From: DATFYI01 sp035315125
Lineage (GTDB): Bacteria > Chloroflexota > Anaerolineae > Anaerolineales > Anaerolineaceae
Reading direction: 5' to 3'
NCBI GenBank assembly: GCA_035315125.1
Contig: DATFYI010000040.1
Location: 1 to 6,345, forward strand
DNA: 6,345 nucleotides
Position 1 is the first letter of the stretch. Every line of letters starts with the position of its first letter. This document shows positions 1 to 5,154 of the stretch, one piece after another. The notes beneath the pieces are model-generated. The model saw nothing but the letters and a program-made list of their open reading frames with translations, was not told where the DNA came from and did not search any database. The position numbers and the translations under genes are program-made.

Positions 1-344
1 ATATGCTCCCCGCCCTGCTGCTGCTCGCGGATAGCCCGGCTGATGGCATCGCCCACCGTGCAGACTGCCACGACCAGCTCGCTCGCCCCACCCAGTACAG
101 CCGTAACCGGCCCACCGATTATTTTGGCGCCATTAGCCAGCACCAGCCGGTCGTGCTTGAATTCCTGGATCGGGAAGGCGTCCCAAATGGCAGCCGGCTG
201 GATCAGTCGCAGCGCTTCTGCCTTAGCCGATTCCCAATCCTCCCTGAGCGCCGCTCGCTCCAACAACTTTTCAAACGAACCAGACATATGGGAGATGATT
301 TCTTTTTCGTCGAGCTCGATAGTCCACTGGCGTTGAATGTGCAT
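1..344 (-). CDS. B12-dependent methionine synthase activation-domain-like protein, partial (C-terminus beyond left edge)
   Basis: Open minus-strand frame from ATG at 344 to the window edge, 114 codons with no stop. An AAAGGA Shine-Dalgarno lies about 8 bases upstream and a good promoter just beyond it. The visible protein starts MHIQRQWTIELDEKEIISHM, then has a helical segment, then LIQPAAIWDAFPI (about residues 53-65), LVLANGAKIIGG (about 71-82) and ELVVAVCTVGDAISRAIRE (about 90-108). This order matches, from memory, the N-terminal half of small stand-alone proteins related to the activation domain of cobalamin-dependent methionine synthase (MetH), which binds SAM for reductive reactivation of the B12 cofactor. 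Such stand-alone proteins are usually a little over 200 residues, so about half is missing. Seen: the frame, start and RBS. Inferred: the family. The catalytic C-terminal part is outside the window, so the exact role is open. Confidence 0.6.
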   Translation of the reverse strand, partial: MHIQRQWTIELDEKEIISHMSGSFEKLLERAALREDWESAKAEALRLIQPAAIWDAFPIQEFKHDRLVLANGAKIIGGPVTAVLGGASELVVAVCTVGDAISRAIREQQQGGEH

Positions 345-363
345 GAGCGATCCTTTGTTTCGA

Positions 364-393
364 ATTATAACGGGTTAAATTGATGAGAAGCAA
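364..393 (-). promoter_or_regulatory. Sigma-70-like promoter of the left-edge gene
   Basis: Read on the minus strand, TTGCTT (393-388) is followed after 18 bases by a consensus TATAAT (369-364). Transcription would begin near 357, giving a leader of about 13 bases that contains the AAAGGA ribosome binding site and the ATG at 344. The -10 is perfect and the -35 matches in its TTG half. Confidence 0.5.
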
Positions 394-398
394 AAACT

Positions 399-431
399 AT
401 CAACCTCGAACCACACGAAATACACAAAAAA
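399..431 (+). repeat. Dispersed CACGAA-type repeat, degenerate copy A
   Basis: This copy reads ATCAACCTCGAACC followed by ACGAAATACACAAA. It shares ATCAACC and CGAACC with the copy at 6044-6078, and an 11-base ACGAAATACAC block (415-425) with the complement of the copy at 601-631. It lacks the central TTCGGC of the other two. Short repeats of this flavour (ACCACGAA, CACGAA, CACGAAA units) are common in spacers of Chloroflexota and some cyanobacteria; that statement is general knowledge, not a search. Confidence 0.55.
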
Positions 432-600
432 AATCAATAACCTAAGGAGAAGATTTTGTTTATAGAGGAAAGGTATACAATTGTTTGGATATAGAATTCT
501 CTCAGGTGAAATCATCTATTGATTTAGGCTTTATCCACACGCAATCGTTGAAAGAAATGTTTATTGATCTTCTTATTAACTTATTTCCTCGATTACTTCT

Positions 601-631
601 TTTCGTGTATTTCGTGCCGAAGGTTCGTGGT
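601..631 (-). repeat. Dispersed CACGAA-type repeat, copy B
   Basis: On the minus strand this 31-mer reads ACCACGAACCTTCGGC then ACGAAATACACGAAA. It matches the plus-strand copy at 6048-6078 at 30 of 31 positions, so the two are inverted relative to each other. It ends 15 bases before the methyltransferase start, so the -35 region of that gene lies inside the repeat. Confidence 0.8.
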
Positions 632-646
632 CACATAATCTAAATT

Positions 647-1405
647 ATGAATTCTGACACGCTTTCACAGCTCAAACGGCGCGCCGGCCTGCGGCAGCGC
701 CTGATGGCCTGGATGCTGAGCCAGCGCAGCCCGGACTATGAACAGGCTGTTTCGCGACGCAAACAAACGCTGATCGGCAGCCTGCAGGGAGATATTCTGG
801 AGATCGGCCCCGGCGCCGGACCCAATTTGCCGTTTTACGCTGCGGGCGTTCATTGGCTGGGTGTCGAGCCAAACCCCTTCATGCATGCTTACCTGCTGAA
901 AGCCATCCAACAGTTAGGCTTGTCCGCCGATCGTTACCGCGTCGACCCCGGGGATGCTCGTGGTATCCGCCTGCCGGCCGAGGACTCCAGCATGGATGCG
1001 GTGGTCAGCACGCTGGTACTGTGTTCGGTGCCTGATCCGGATGCTTCATTACAGGAGATTCTGCGGGTGCTTAAACCAGGCGGGCGCTTTGTCTTTATCG
1101 AGCACGTGGCGGCAGAAAAGGGCACACGCCTGCGTACCTTCCAAAACCTGCTGCAACCGGTCTGGAGTCTGGTGGGTGGCGGCTGCCATCCCAACCGGGA
1201 AACCTGGGAAACCATATCCCGGGCCGGCTTTGCTCGGGTTGAAATCGAACATTTCGAGTACCCCGGGGGCGGTCTAGTCGGCCCGCATATTGCCGGAAAG
1301 GCAGAAACCCCTTTAATCCCCGATTTTCAAAAGCATAAAAACGGGGGAGGGGAAAATACGGATTTCAAAACCATGAAAACATGGAAGAAAAAACCGCTTT
1401 TATAA
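647..1405 (+). CDS. Class I SAM-dependent methyltransferase, METTL7/UbiE-like
   Basis: The protein has the seven-strand Rossmann methyltransferase signature: motif I LEIGPGAGPN (51-60) binding SAM, an acidic residue in GVEPNP (E74) for the ribose, DARGIRLP (103-110) ending before motif II, STLVLCSVPDPD (121-132), and LKPGGRFVFIEHVA (142-155). The stretch GGCHPNRETWETISRAGF (178-195) and the ending VGPHIAGKAE (211-220) are typical, from memory, of METTL7-like bacterial enzymes (Methyltransf_11). The substrate cannot be told. The start at 647 follows an in-frame TAA at 641-643 and has no Shine-Dalgarno; M20 at 704 has none either, so 647 is kept and may be leaderless. Residues 221-252 form a lysine-rich tail from A- and G-rich low-complexity DNA. 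The family normally stops near residue 220, and a TAA in the +1 frame at 1314-1316 suggests a one-base frameshift in the C-run 1308-1311. Confidence 0.88.
   Translation: MNSDTLSQLKRRAGLRQRLMAWMLSQRSPDYEQAVSRRKQTLIGSLQGDILEIGPGAGPNLPFYAAGVHWLGVEPNPFMHAYLLKAIQQLGLSADRYRVDPGDARGIRLPAEDSSMDAVVSTLVLCSVPDPDASLQEILRVLKPGGRFVFIEHVAAEKGTRLRTFQNLLQPVWSLVGGGCHPNRETWETISRAGFARVEIEHFEYPGGGLVGPHIAGKAETPLIPDFQKHKNGGGENTDFKTMKTWKKKPLL
1316..1349 (+). other. GC-clamped hairpin near the methyltransferase 3' end
   Basis: TCCCCG (1317-1322) can pair with CGGGGGA (1342-1348), with one A-A mismatch and then a TTTT/AAAA inner helix around a loop of about 9 bases. It would sit just after the alternative TAA at 1314-1316. 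No T-tract follows, so it is not a standard intrinsic terminator, although its position fits a 3' end. Confidence 0.3.
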
Positions 1406-1422
1406 ACACGAAAACGGGGGAG
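1337..1422 (+). repeat. Degenerate short repeats at the convergent junction
   Basis: AAAACGGGGGAG occurs at 1338-1349 and again at 1411-1422. GATTTTCAAAAGCATAAAAAC (from 1322) resembles GATTTCAAAACCATGAAAAC (from 1361). The perfect dyad CCATG-AAAA-CATGG lies at 1371-1384. The segment ACCATGAAAACATGGAAG looks like a C-to-T decayed version of the CACGAA-type repeat seen elsewhere in the window, but that link is only an inference. Confidence 0.4.
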
Positions 1423-1441
1423 AAATGCCAAATTATGGGGA

Positions 1442-2788
1442 TCATTCCGGCCCGCCGCCCGGGTGCAAGATGATCTCATCCTGTTCTTCCGCCACAGCCG
1501 AGGCAGGTTTGGCCGCCAGCAGATCATCAAACAGCGGTAACTTGCCCGTCTTCAGGGCATTTTCAGCCAATAGAAACATTGCGGCCGACCAGGCCTGGCG
1601 GGCATAGCCCATCGGATGGCCGGTCTGTCCGTGCATCCATTCATTAAATTCCCATTTCAGCTGGATGCCTTGCTGATCGGCCTGCGCCAGACGCACCAGA
1701 AGACGCTCAGCCTCACTGTTCCATTTGCGCCGCACCAGCGCCGCCACATGCAGCCCGCCGATAAACGGCCAGACCCCGCCGTTGTGGTATTGGTTTGGCA
1801 GGTTCAGGTTGCGGCTGCGGTAATATTCGCGCCAATCCGATTCGCCAGGATAGATGGGCGGGTAGATGGCTTTGGTGGGATAGGGTTCAGCCATGCCCAC
1901 CTGGTACATATATCGCAAGATGTGTTCGGCATGATGCCCATCGGCCACGCCGGTCAGGATAGCCAACAGATTGCCCAGGCTGTCGCACCAATCGCCGTAC
2001 TCGCGGAAGGCCACCCAGGGCAGGTAAAACGGCCGGCTGGAAATCGTGCCGATATTGTGATAGAGCATGAACCATTCCAGACGGATGGCTTTCAACTTTT
2101 CCAATTGCTCGGCAAAATGGGACGCCACCCAACAGCGGTCCACCCACATCAGAAGGTTGATGCGCTCGTGAATACTGGCTGCGCTGGTATGAGGCTGTCC
2201 TCGCGCTCTGGCAATATCGGCAGGCAGGTGGCTGCAAAGTTCTTCGTAAGCCAGAGCCGCCGCATAGAACAGGACGTTATCGTAGAGCGTGTTATAGCGA
2301 ATGGCCAGCAGGTCCATCCAGTTGCCGGCTTCGGGGATCTCCAATAGCCCACACTCATTCATATCCTGGTACTCCAACCAGGTCATGGCCCGCTCGATGC
2401 GCAGCCAGGAATCACGCAAAAAAACGGTGTCCTGGCTGATCTGATATTGCAGATAATGACCCAGGATAAAATACAGGTTTGAATCGACCGCCCCAGCGTT
2501 TTCGGAGCTGATAAAACCGCTGTCCGGGTTGACATTGAGTGGGATCAAGCCAAGCGGCGATTGAAATTCGCCCAGGGTTTGCAACGAAGCCCGGCCGGCG
2601 GCCAGCAAGTCAGCATCCCCACTGGCAACAGCGCCCACAAAAGTCATGATACTGTCCCGGCCCCAGATTTGGGGATAGCCGATCCGCTCAGCCGAGGCAC
2701 GAAAACCCTGTGGTGTGGCGCAGGCGTGCATGATTTCAAGCGCTTGCTGGCGTGCCTCGTGGACAAGTTGAGATTGATGATCGTCCAT
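1442..2788 (-). CDS. (alpha/alpha)6-barrel glycoside hydrolase, GH100 / amylo-alpha-1,6-glucosidase-like
   Basis: The 448-residue soluble protein has no signal peptide. Its landmarks fit the barrel glycosidases that include neutral/alkaline invertases (GH100) and debranching-enzyme C-domains: YPQIWGRDSIMTF (38-50), AGAVDSNLYFILGHYL (98-113), EAGNWMDLL (153-161), LYDNVLFYAAALAYEEL (168-184), DWCDSLGNLLAILTG (266-280), NQYHNGGVWPFIGGL (332-346) and KWEFNEWMHG (378-387). By analogy with GH100, D159 is the likely acid and E383 the likely second catalytic residue; this alignment was made by eye. The substrate is probably sucrose or an alpha-glucoside or glucan, but is unproven, and databases often call such proteins amylo-alpha-1,6-glucosidase. 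The last 30 residues are unstructured and Ala/Glu-rich. It begins 7 bases after the SagB-like gene ends, and its only AGGAG lies about 23 bases upstream inside that gene, so it is probably translated by coupling. Confidence 0.85.
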   Translation of the reverse strand: MDDHQSQLVHEARQQALEIMHACATPQGFRASAERIGYPQIWGRDSIMTFVGAVASGDADLLAAGRASLQTLGEFQSPLGLIPLNVNPDSGFISSENAGAVDSNLYFILGHYLQYQISQDTVFLRDSWLRIERAMTWLEYQDMNECGLLEIPEAGNWMDLLAIRYNTLYDNVLFYAAALAYEELCSHLPADIARARGQPHTSAASIHERINLLMWVDRCWVASHFAEQLEKLKAIRLEWFMLYHNIGTISSRPFYLPWVAFREYGDWCDSLGNLLAILTGVADGHHAEHILRYMYQVGMAEPYPTKAIYPPIYPGESDWREYYRSRNLNLPNQYHNGGVWPFIGGLHVAALVRRKWNSEAERLLVRLAQADQQGIQLKWEFNEWMHGQTGHPMGYARQAWSAAMFLLAENALKTGKLPLFDDLLAAKPASAVAEEQDEIILHPGGGPE

Positions 2789-2795
2789 CGTCGCT

Positions 2796-3551
2796 CTAAT
2801 CCGGGTTAGCCCGCTCCTTTTTGCCTAAAGAAGCCAGATAGATGGCAAATAGCTGCTCGCCATCCAACCCAAGCAGGCGGTTGAGCTGCTCTTCGTCAAA
2901 AGCCCCGATGGCGCACACCCCGCAGTCGACCGCCTCAGCCGACAGGTACAGGTTCTGGCAAACGTGTCCGGCATCCAGGTGCAGATAACGGTAGCCACGT
3001 TCGCCGTAACGCCAGGTCATGCGCTCTAATACGGCAATCCATAGAAAAGTCACGGCGGCGTTACGCACCTGTTTCTGCTCCAGGCAGGCATGGATGATCT
3101 GTTCGCCCAGATCAGGCGAAAAGTCCAATTCGATCAGGCTGTGCTCGATGGCCAGGTAACGGTACAAACCTGGGGTAAGACCATCTACCCGATTGATCAT
3201 CAGGTAAGTCTCGAAAGCGTGCCGGGCTCCGGCAGATGGGACGGTGCGCAGCGTGGCCGGGCGCGAACTGACCTTCTTTACCCCCTGTGTGCACCATAGC
3301 AAAAATGAGAGCTCCGCCAGACTGAGCGGTTGAGTGCTGTATCTGCGGCGGGTACGGCGCGCTTCCAGGGCTGCCAGAAGATTGATGGCGGGGATTTGGA
3401 TCTGCTCGATATGCGGTAGTGAGATCTGTCTGGCGTCAGTCGGGAAAGGCAGCTCCAACGGCGGTTGCGACAGTCCAAGATCCTGTGCGCTGGCAGGTTG
3501 TTCCATTTTGCGGGTTTGCCGCATAAATTGTCGTCCAATCGAATCGGACAT
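2796..3551 (-). CDS. SagB-type dehydrogenase, nitroreductase fold (FMN)
   Basis: The protein opens with SIGRQFMRQTRK (4-15) and SQPPLELPFP (28-37), the N-terminal signature of stand-alone SagB/ThcOx-type proteins. It then shows RRTRRRYSTQPLSLAELSFL (65-84), the FMN-phosphate-binding start of the nitroreductase fold; LWCTQGVK (85-92); TVPSAGARHAFETYL (103-117); and YGERGYRYLHLDAGHVCQNL (182-201), followed by GVCAIGAFDEEQLNRLLGL (211-229). At 251 residues it is full length for the single-domain form. SagB enzymes oxidise azolines to azoles in thiazole/oxazole peptide pathways, but no YcaO cyclodehydratase or precursor peptide gene lies nearby, so here it is better read as an orphan FMN oxidoreductase of unknown substrate. 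The start at 3551 has an AGGA element about 6 bases upstream. It is the first gene of an operon with the glycosidase. Confidence 0.9.
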   Translation of the reverse strand: MSDSIGRQFMRQTRKMEQPASAQDLGLSQPPLELPFPTDARQISLPHIEQIQIPAINLLAALEARRTRRRYSTQPLSLAELSFLLWCTQGVKKVSSRPATLRTVPSAGARHAFETYLMINRVDGLTPGLYRYLAIEHSLIELDFSPDLGEQIIHACLEQKQVRNAAVTFLWIAVLERMTWRYGERGYRYLHLDAGHVCQNLYLSAEAVDCGVCAIGAFDEEQLNRLLGLDGEQLFAIYLASLGKKERANPD

Positions 3552-3617
3552 TTTATCCTCACAGGAAATTGAAAGCTATAACTTATTTACTAATGGTACC
3601 ATATCCAAGTTAATCAA
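3552..3617 (-). promoter_or_regulatory. Upstream region of the SagB-like/glycosidase operon with a 10-bp palindrome
   Basis: This 66-base gap must hold the operon promoter. On the minus strand TTGGAT is followed after 17 bases by TAAGTT, and TTATAG is nearby; both are weak. The perfect palindrome ATGGTACCAT (3593-3602) lies within the putative spacer and could be an operator. TGAGGA provides the ribosome binding site just before the ATG. Confidence 0.35.
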
Positions 3618-3643
3618 AAAGGCCCCAAATGCTGGGGGCCTTT
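3618..3643 (-). terminator. Intrinsic terminator of the small membrane protein gene
   Basis: AAAGGCCCC (3618-3626) and GGGGCCTTT (3635-3643) form a perfect 9-bp stem around the 8-base loop 3627-3634. Read on the minus strand, the stem ends in TTTTTGATT, a proper T-tract; on the plus strand the T-run is only three bases. It lies 52 bases after the stop codon of the minus-strand gene at 3695-3841 and insulates the operon that starts at 3551. Confidence 0.85.
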
Positions 3644-3694
3644 AATTCCGTTATGGATTTAAAACTTGAGTTATCTTTTTATCGATGCAAGTCT

Positions 3695-3841
3695 TTATTG
3701 AGGACGGCGTTGCTTCCGTTCTGGCTCATCAATCCGTACCGGGATTGGCTCGGGCTTATCCTGGAATTTCGACAGTTCCCGGAAAACAAAGATGGTAACT
3801 GCCACTCCAATCAAGCCCACTGCTAAAGTTAAGATATTCAT
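3695..3841 (-). CDS. Small single-span membrane protein, 48 residues, function unknown
   Basis: A 147-base frame reads from ATG at 3841 to TAA at 3697-3695. It has a near-ideal AAGGAG 7 bases upstream of the ATG, TATAAT boxes further upstream and a strong intrinsic terminator downstream. The protein begins MNILTLAVGLIGVAVTIFVF (1-20), one hydrophobic helix at the very N-terminus, followed by a polar tail RELSKFQDKPEPIPVRID (21-38) and a basic end EPERKQRRPQ (39-48). It looks like an N-anchored protein with a short proline-rich, positively charged tail, probably cytosolic by the positive-inside rule. I recognise no family. Its complete set of expression signals is the argument that it is real. 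It is transcribed alone and divergently from the double-hairpin element and the aldo-keto reductase. Confidence 0.75.
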   Translation of the reverse strand: MNILTLAVGLIGVAVTIFVFRELSKFQDKPEPIPVRIDEPERKQRRPQ

Positions 3842-3887
3842 TTTTCTGCTCCTTGTTCGACGTAACCAACCATTACTATTATCTTTA

Positions 3888-3903
3888 ATTATAAGACATT
3901 ATA
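3888..3903 (-). promoter_or_regulatory. Tandem TATAAT boxes upstream of the small membrane protein
   Basis: Read on the minus strand, TATAAT occurs at 3903-3898 and again at 3893-3888, about 45-60 bases before the ATG at 3841. No convincing TTGACA-like element sits 16-18 bases upstream of either, so these are -10 candidates only. Confidence 0.4.
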
Positions 3904-3935
3904 GGCTATTTATATAGATATTGTATTAACATTTC

Positions 3936-4021
3936 CGAAGAATTTCAAAAATTCATTCTTCGCAAGGGCACGAGGGTGAAATCCAGAATTTATACTGGAG
4001 AGAAAACCCCGTGCCCTTTTT
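3936..4021 (+). ncRNA. Candidate small RNA: two stacked hairpins with intrinsic terminator
   Basis: Hairpin 1 pairs CGAAGAAT (3936-3943) with ATTCTTCG (3955-3962) around an 11-base loop. One base later, hairpin 2 starts with AAGGGCACG (3964-3972) pairing with CGTGCCCTT (4010-4018), continued inward by GGGT (3974-3977) with ACCC (4006-4009) and CCAG (3983-3986) with CTGG (3995-3998). TTTTT at 4017-4021 follows. No plus-strand gene lies upstream for it to terminate, so the transcript could be a small RNA of roughly 90-130 bases starting somewhere in 3880-3935, or an attenuator ahead of the aldo-keto reductase. The promoter is not convincing (TTATAA, 16 bases, TATATA at 3911-3916). Confidence 0.4.
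3964..4021 (+). terminator. Rho-independent terminator-like hairpin, plus strand
   Basis: A perfect 9-bp basal stem (AAGGGCACG with CGTGCCCTT) is followed directly by TTT, giving five consecutive T from 4017. Inner helices make it longer than a minimal terminator. Its orientation rules out serving the minus-strand gene at 3695-3841, since the complement has no T-tract next to the stem. Confidence 0.65.
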
Positions 4022-4097
4022 CTAGATGGAAACTCAGTCGTTATGATACTCGATTTAGATTAACATCAAATGAATACTAGACCTTTGATCTGGCTGT

Positions 4098-4103
4098 TAT
4101 AAT
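4098..4103 (+). promoter_or_regulatory. Putative -10 box of the aldo-keto reductase gene
   Basis: A consensus TATAAT lies 49 bases before the ATG at 4153. The hexamer 17 bases upstream (TACTAG, 4075-4080) is a poor -35, so the promoter may need an activator or use another sigma factor. The start codon has GGAGG at 4143-4147, five bases upstream. Confidence 0.45.
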
Positions 4104-4152
4104 AATCAAGACTGTAAAAATTTATCAGATACAGACTGATCAGGAGGATTTT

Positions 4153-5145
4153 ATGGTCTATGTCGCCTCAGACAACCGATATGACCGGATGATCTACAAC
4201 CGCTGCGGGCGCAGTGGACTTAAATTGCCGGCCGTATCGTTAGGATTATGGCACAATTTCGGTGGGATAGACACGCTCGAAAATGCACGGGCAATGTGCC
4301 AGCGCGCCTTTGACCTGGGTATTACCCATTTTGATGCTGCCAATAACTATGGACCGCCCTACGGTTCGGCCGAGGAGACCTTTGGTGTCATCCTGCGCAA
4401 AGACCTGCGGCCTTACCGCGACGAGTTGGTTATTTCCTCCAAGGCCGGTTGGGATATGTGGCCCGGGCCTTACGGTGATTATGGCTCGCGCAAATATCTG
4501 GTGGCCAGCCTGGACCAGAGCTTGAAGCGTATGGGGCTAGATTATGTGGATATTTTCTACCACCACCGCCCAGACCCCGAAACTCCCCTGGAAGAAACCA
4601 TGGGCGCATTGGATTATATTGTCCGCAGCGGGCGGGCCCTGTACGTAGGGATTTCATCCTACCAGCCCGAAGAAACTCGCCGGGCTGTGCAGATCCTGCG
4701 CGAGTTGGGCACGCCCTGCCTTATTCACCAACCCAAATATAATATGTTCAATCGCTGGGTGGAGGATGGCCTGCTGGACGTGCTGGAGCAGGAAGGCATC
4801 GGCAGTATCGCCTTTTCACCTCTGGCCCAGGGTCTACTGACCGACCGCTATTTGAAGGGCATCCCACCCGACAGCCGGGCCGGCAAACCCGACACCGCTC
4901 TCCAACCAGAAGACGTGACCGAGCAGTCCGTCGCCAAGGTGCGCCGGCTGAACAAGCTGGCAAAGGAACGCGGCCAGACGATGGCTCAGATGGCGCTGGC
5001 CTGGGTGCTGCGCCGCAAGGAGGTCACCTCGGTCTTAATCGGCGCCAGCCGAGTACATCAGATCGAGGATTGTGTAGCGACCCTGGACCACCTGCAATTC
5101 AGCCCGGAAGAATTGCAAAAGATTGATGAGATTGTGACGGGGTGA
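4153..5145 (+). CDS. gpr (yghZ-like): Aldo-keto reductase, YghZ/Gpr (AKR14) type
   Basis: The 330-residue protein closely follows E. coli YghZ as I remember it: RYDRMIYNRCGRSGLKLPAV (9-28), GLWHNFGG (31-38), FDLGITHFDAANNYGPPYGS (53-72), SSKAGWDMWPGPYG (95-108), SRKYLVASLDQSLKRMGLDY (112-131), YVGISSY (164-170), IAFSPLAQGLLTDRYL (219-234) and VTSVLIGASRVHQIED (291-306). The (beta/alpha)8 catalytic tetrad is intact: D61, Y66, K97 and H138. The C-terminal segment from 219 to 306 is the NADPH-binding part. In E. coli this enzyme reduces L-glyceraldehyde 3-phosphate and methylglyoxal with NADPH, so a carbonyl-detoxifying cytosolic role is likely; the true substrate here is inferred. It ends at residue 330, shorter than the E. 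coli protein, which carries an extra C-terminal tail. The start has a strong GGAGG ribosome binding site. It converges on the hemerythrin gene with only 9 bases between stops. Confidence 0.92.
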   Translation: MVYVASDNRYDRMIYNRCGRSGLKLPAVSLGLWHNFGGIDTLENARAMCQRAFDLGITHFDAANNYGPPYGSAEETFGVILRKDLRPYRDELVISSKAGWDMWPGPYGDYGSRKYLVASLDQSLKRMGLDYVDIFYHHRPDPETPLEETMGALDYIVRSGRALYVGISSYQPEETRRAVQILRELGTPCLIHQPKYNMFNRWVEDGLLDVLEQEGIGSIAFSPLAQGLLTDRYLKGIPPDSRAGKPDTALQPEDVTEQSVAKVRRLNKLAKERGQTMAQMALAWVLRRKEVTSVLIGASRVHQIEDCVATLDHLQFSPEELQKIDEIVTG

Positions 5146-5154
5146 TAAAACAGC

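Larger units (their letters stand above)
345..646. other. AT-rich intergenic spacer between divergent genes
   Basis: No open frame with a usable ribosome binding site was found here on either strand. The spacer holds the minus-strand promoter at 364-393, repeat copies at 399-431 and 601-631 in inverted orientation, one consensus DnaA-box 9-mer (TTATCCACA, 531-539), and a possible -10 element (CATAAT, 634-639) directly before the methyltransferase. The middle, about 435-595, is strongly AT-rich with no further recognisable structure. Confidence 0.7.
3842..4152. other. Intergenic spacer with divergent signals and structured RNA candidate
   Basis: Left part (3842-3935): AT-rich promoter region of the minus-strand small gene, with AT-rich elements such as TATATA (3911-3916) that could also serve the plus strand. 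Centre (3936-4021): two adjacent hairpins ending in a T-tract. Right part (4022-4152): promoter and leader of the aldo-keto reductase, including TATAAT, the dyad ATCAG/CTGAT (4124-4128 and 4136-4140) and a strong Shine-Dalgarno. No further gene was seen. Confidence 0.7.

Noticed and set aside
3..383. Two plus-strand open frames of 126 and 97 codons at the left edge
   Set aside because: The minus strand encodes a continuous family-like protein with promoter and ribosome binding site; these frames are its complement.
1616..2347. 243-codon plus-strand open frame
   Set aside because: It lies entirely antisense to the glycosidase gene, whose motifs are unmistakable. It has no recognisable domain and no ribosome binding site.
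2796..3551. Azole-modified peptide (RiPP) cluster built around the SagB-like gene
   Set aside because: No YcaO cyclodehydratase, E1-like partner or Cys/Ser/Thr-rich precursor peptide is present in the window.
3629..3826. 65-codon plus-strand open frame starting inside the terminator loop
   Set aside because: It begins within the hairpin at 3618-3643, lacks a Shine-Dalgarno and is antisense to the better-supported small membrane protein.
5146..5154. Shared terminator between the convergent aldo-keto reductase and hemerythrin genes
   Set aside because: Only 9 bases separate the stop codons and no stem with a T-tract is present there.
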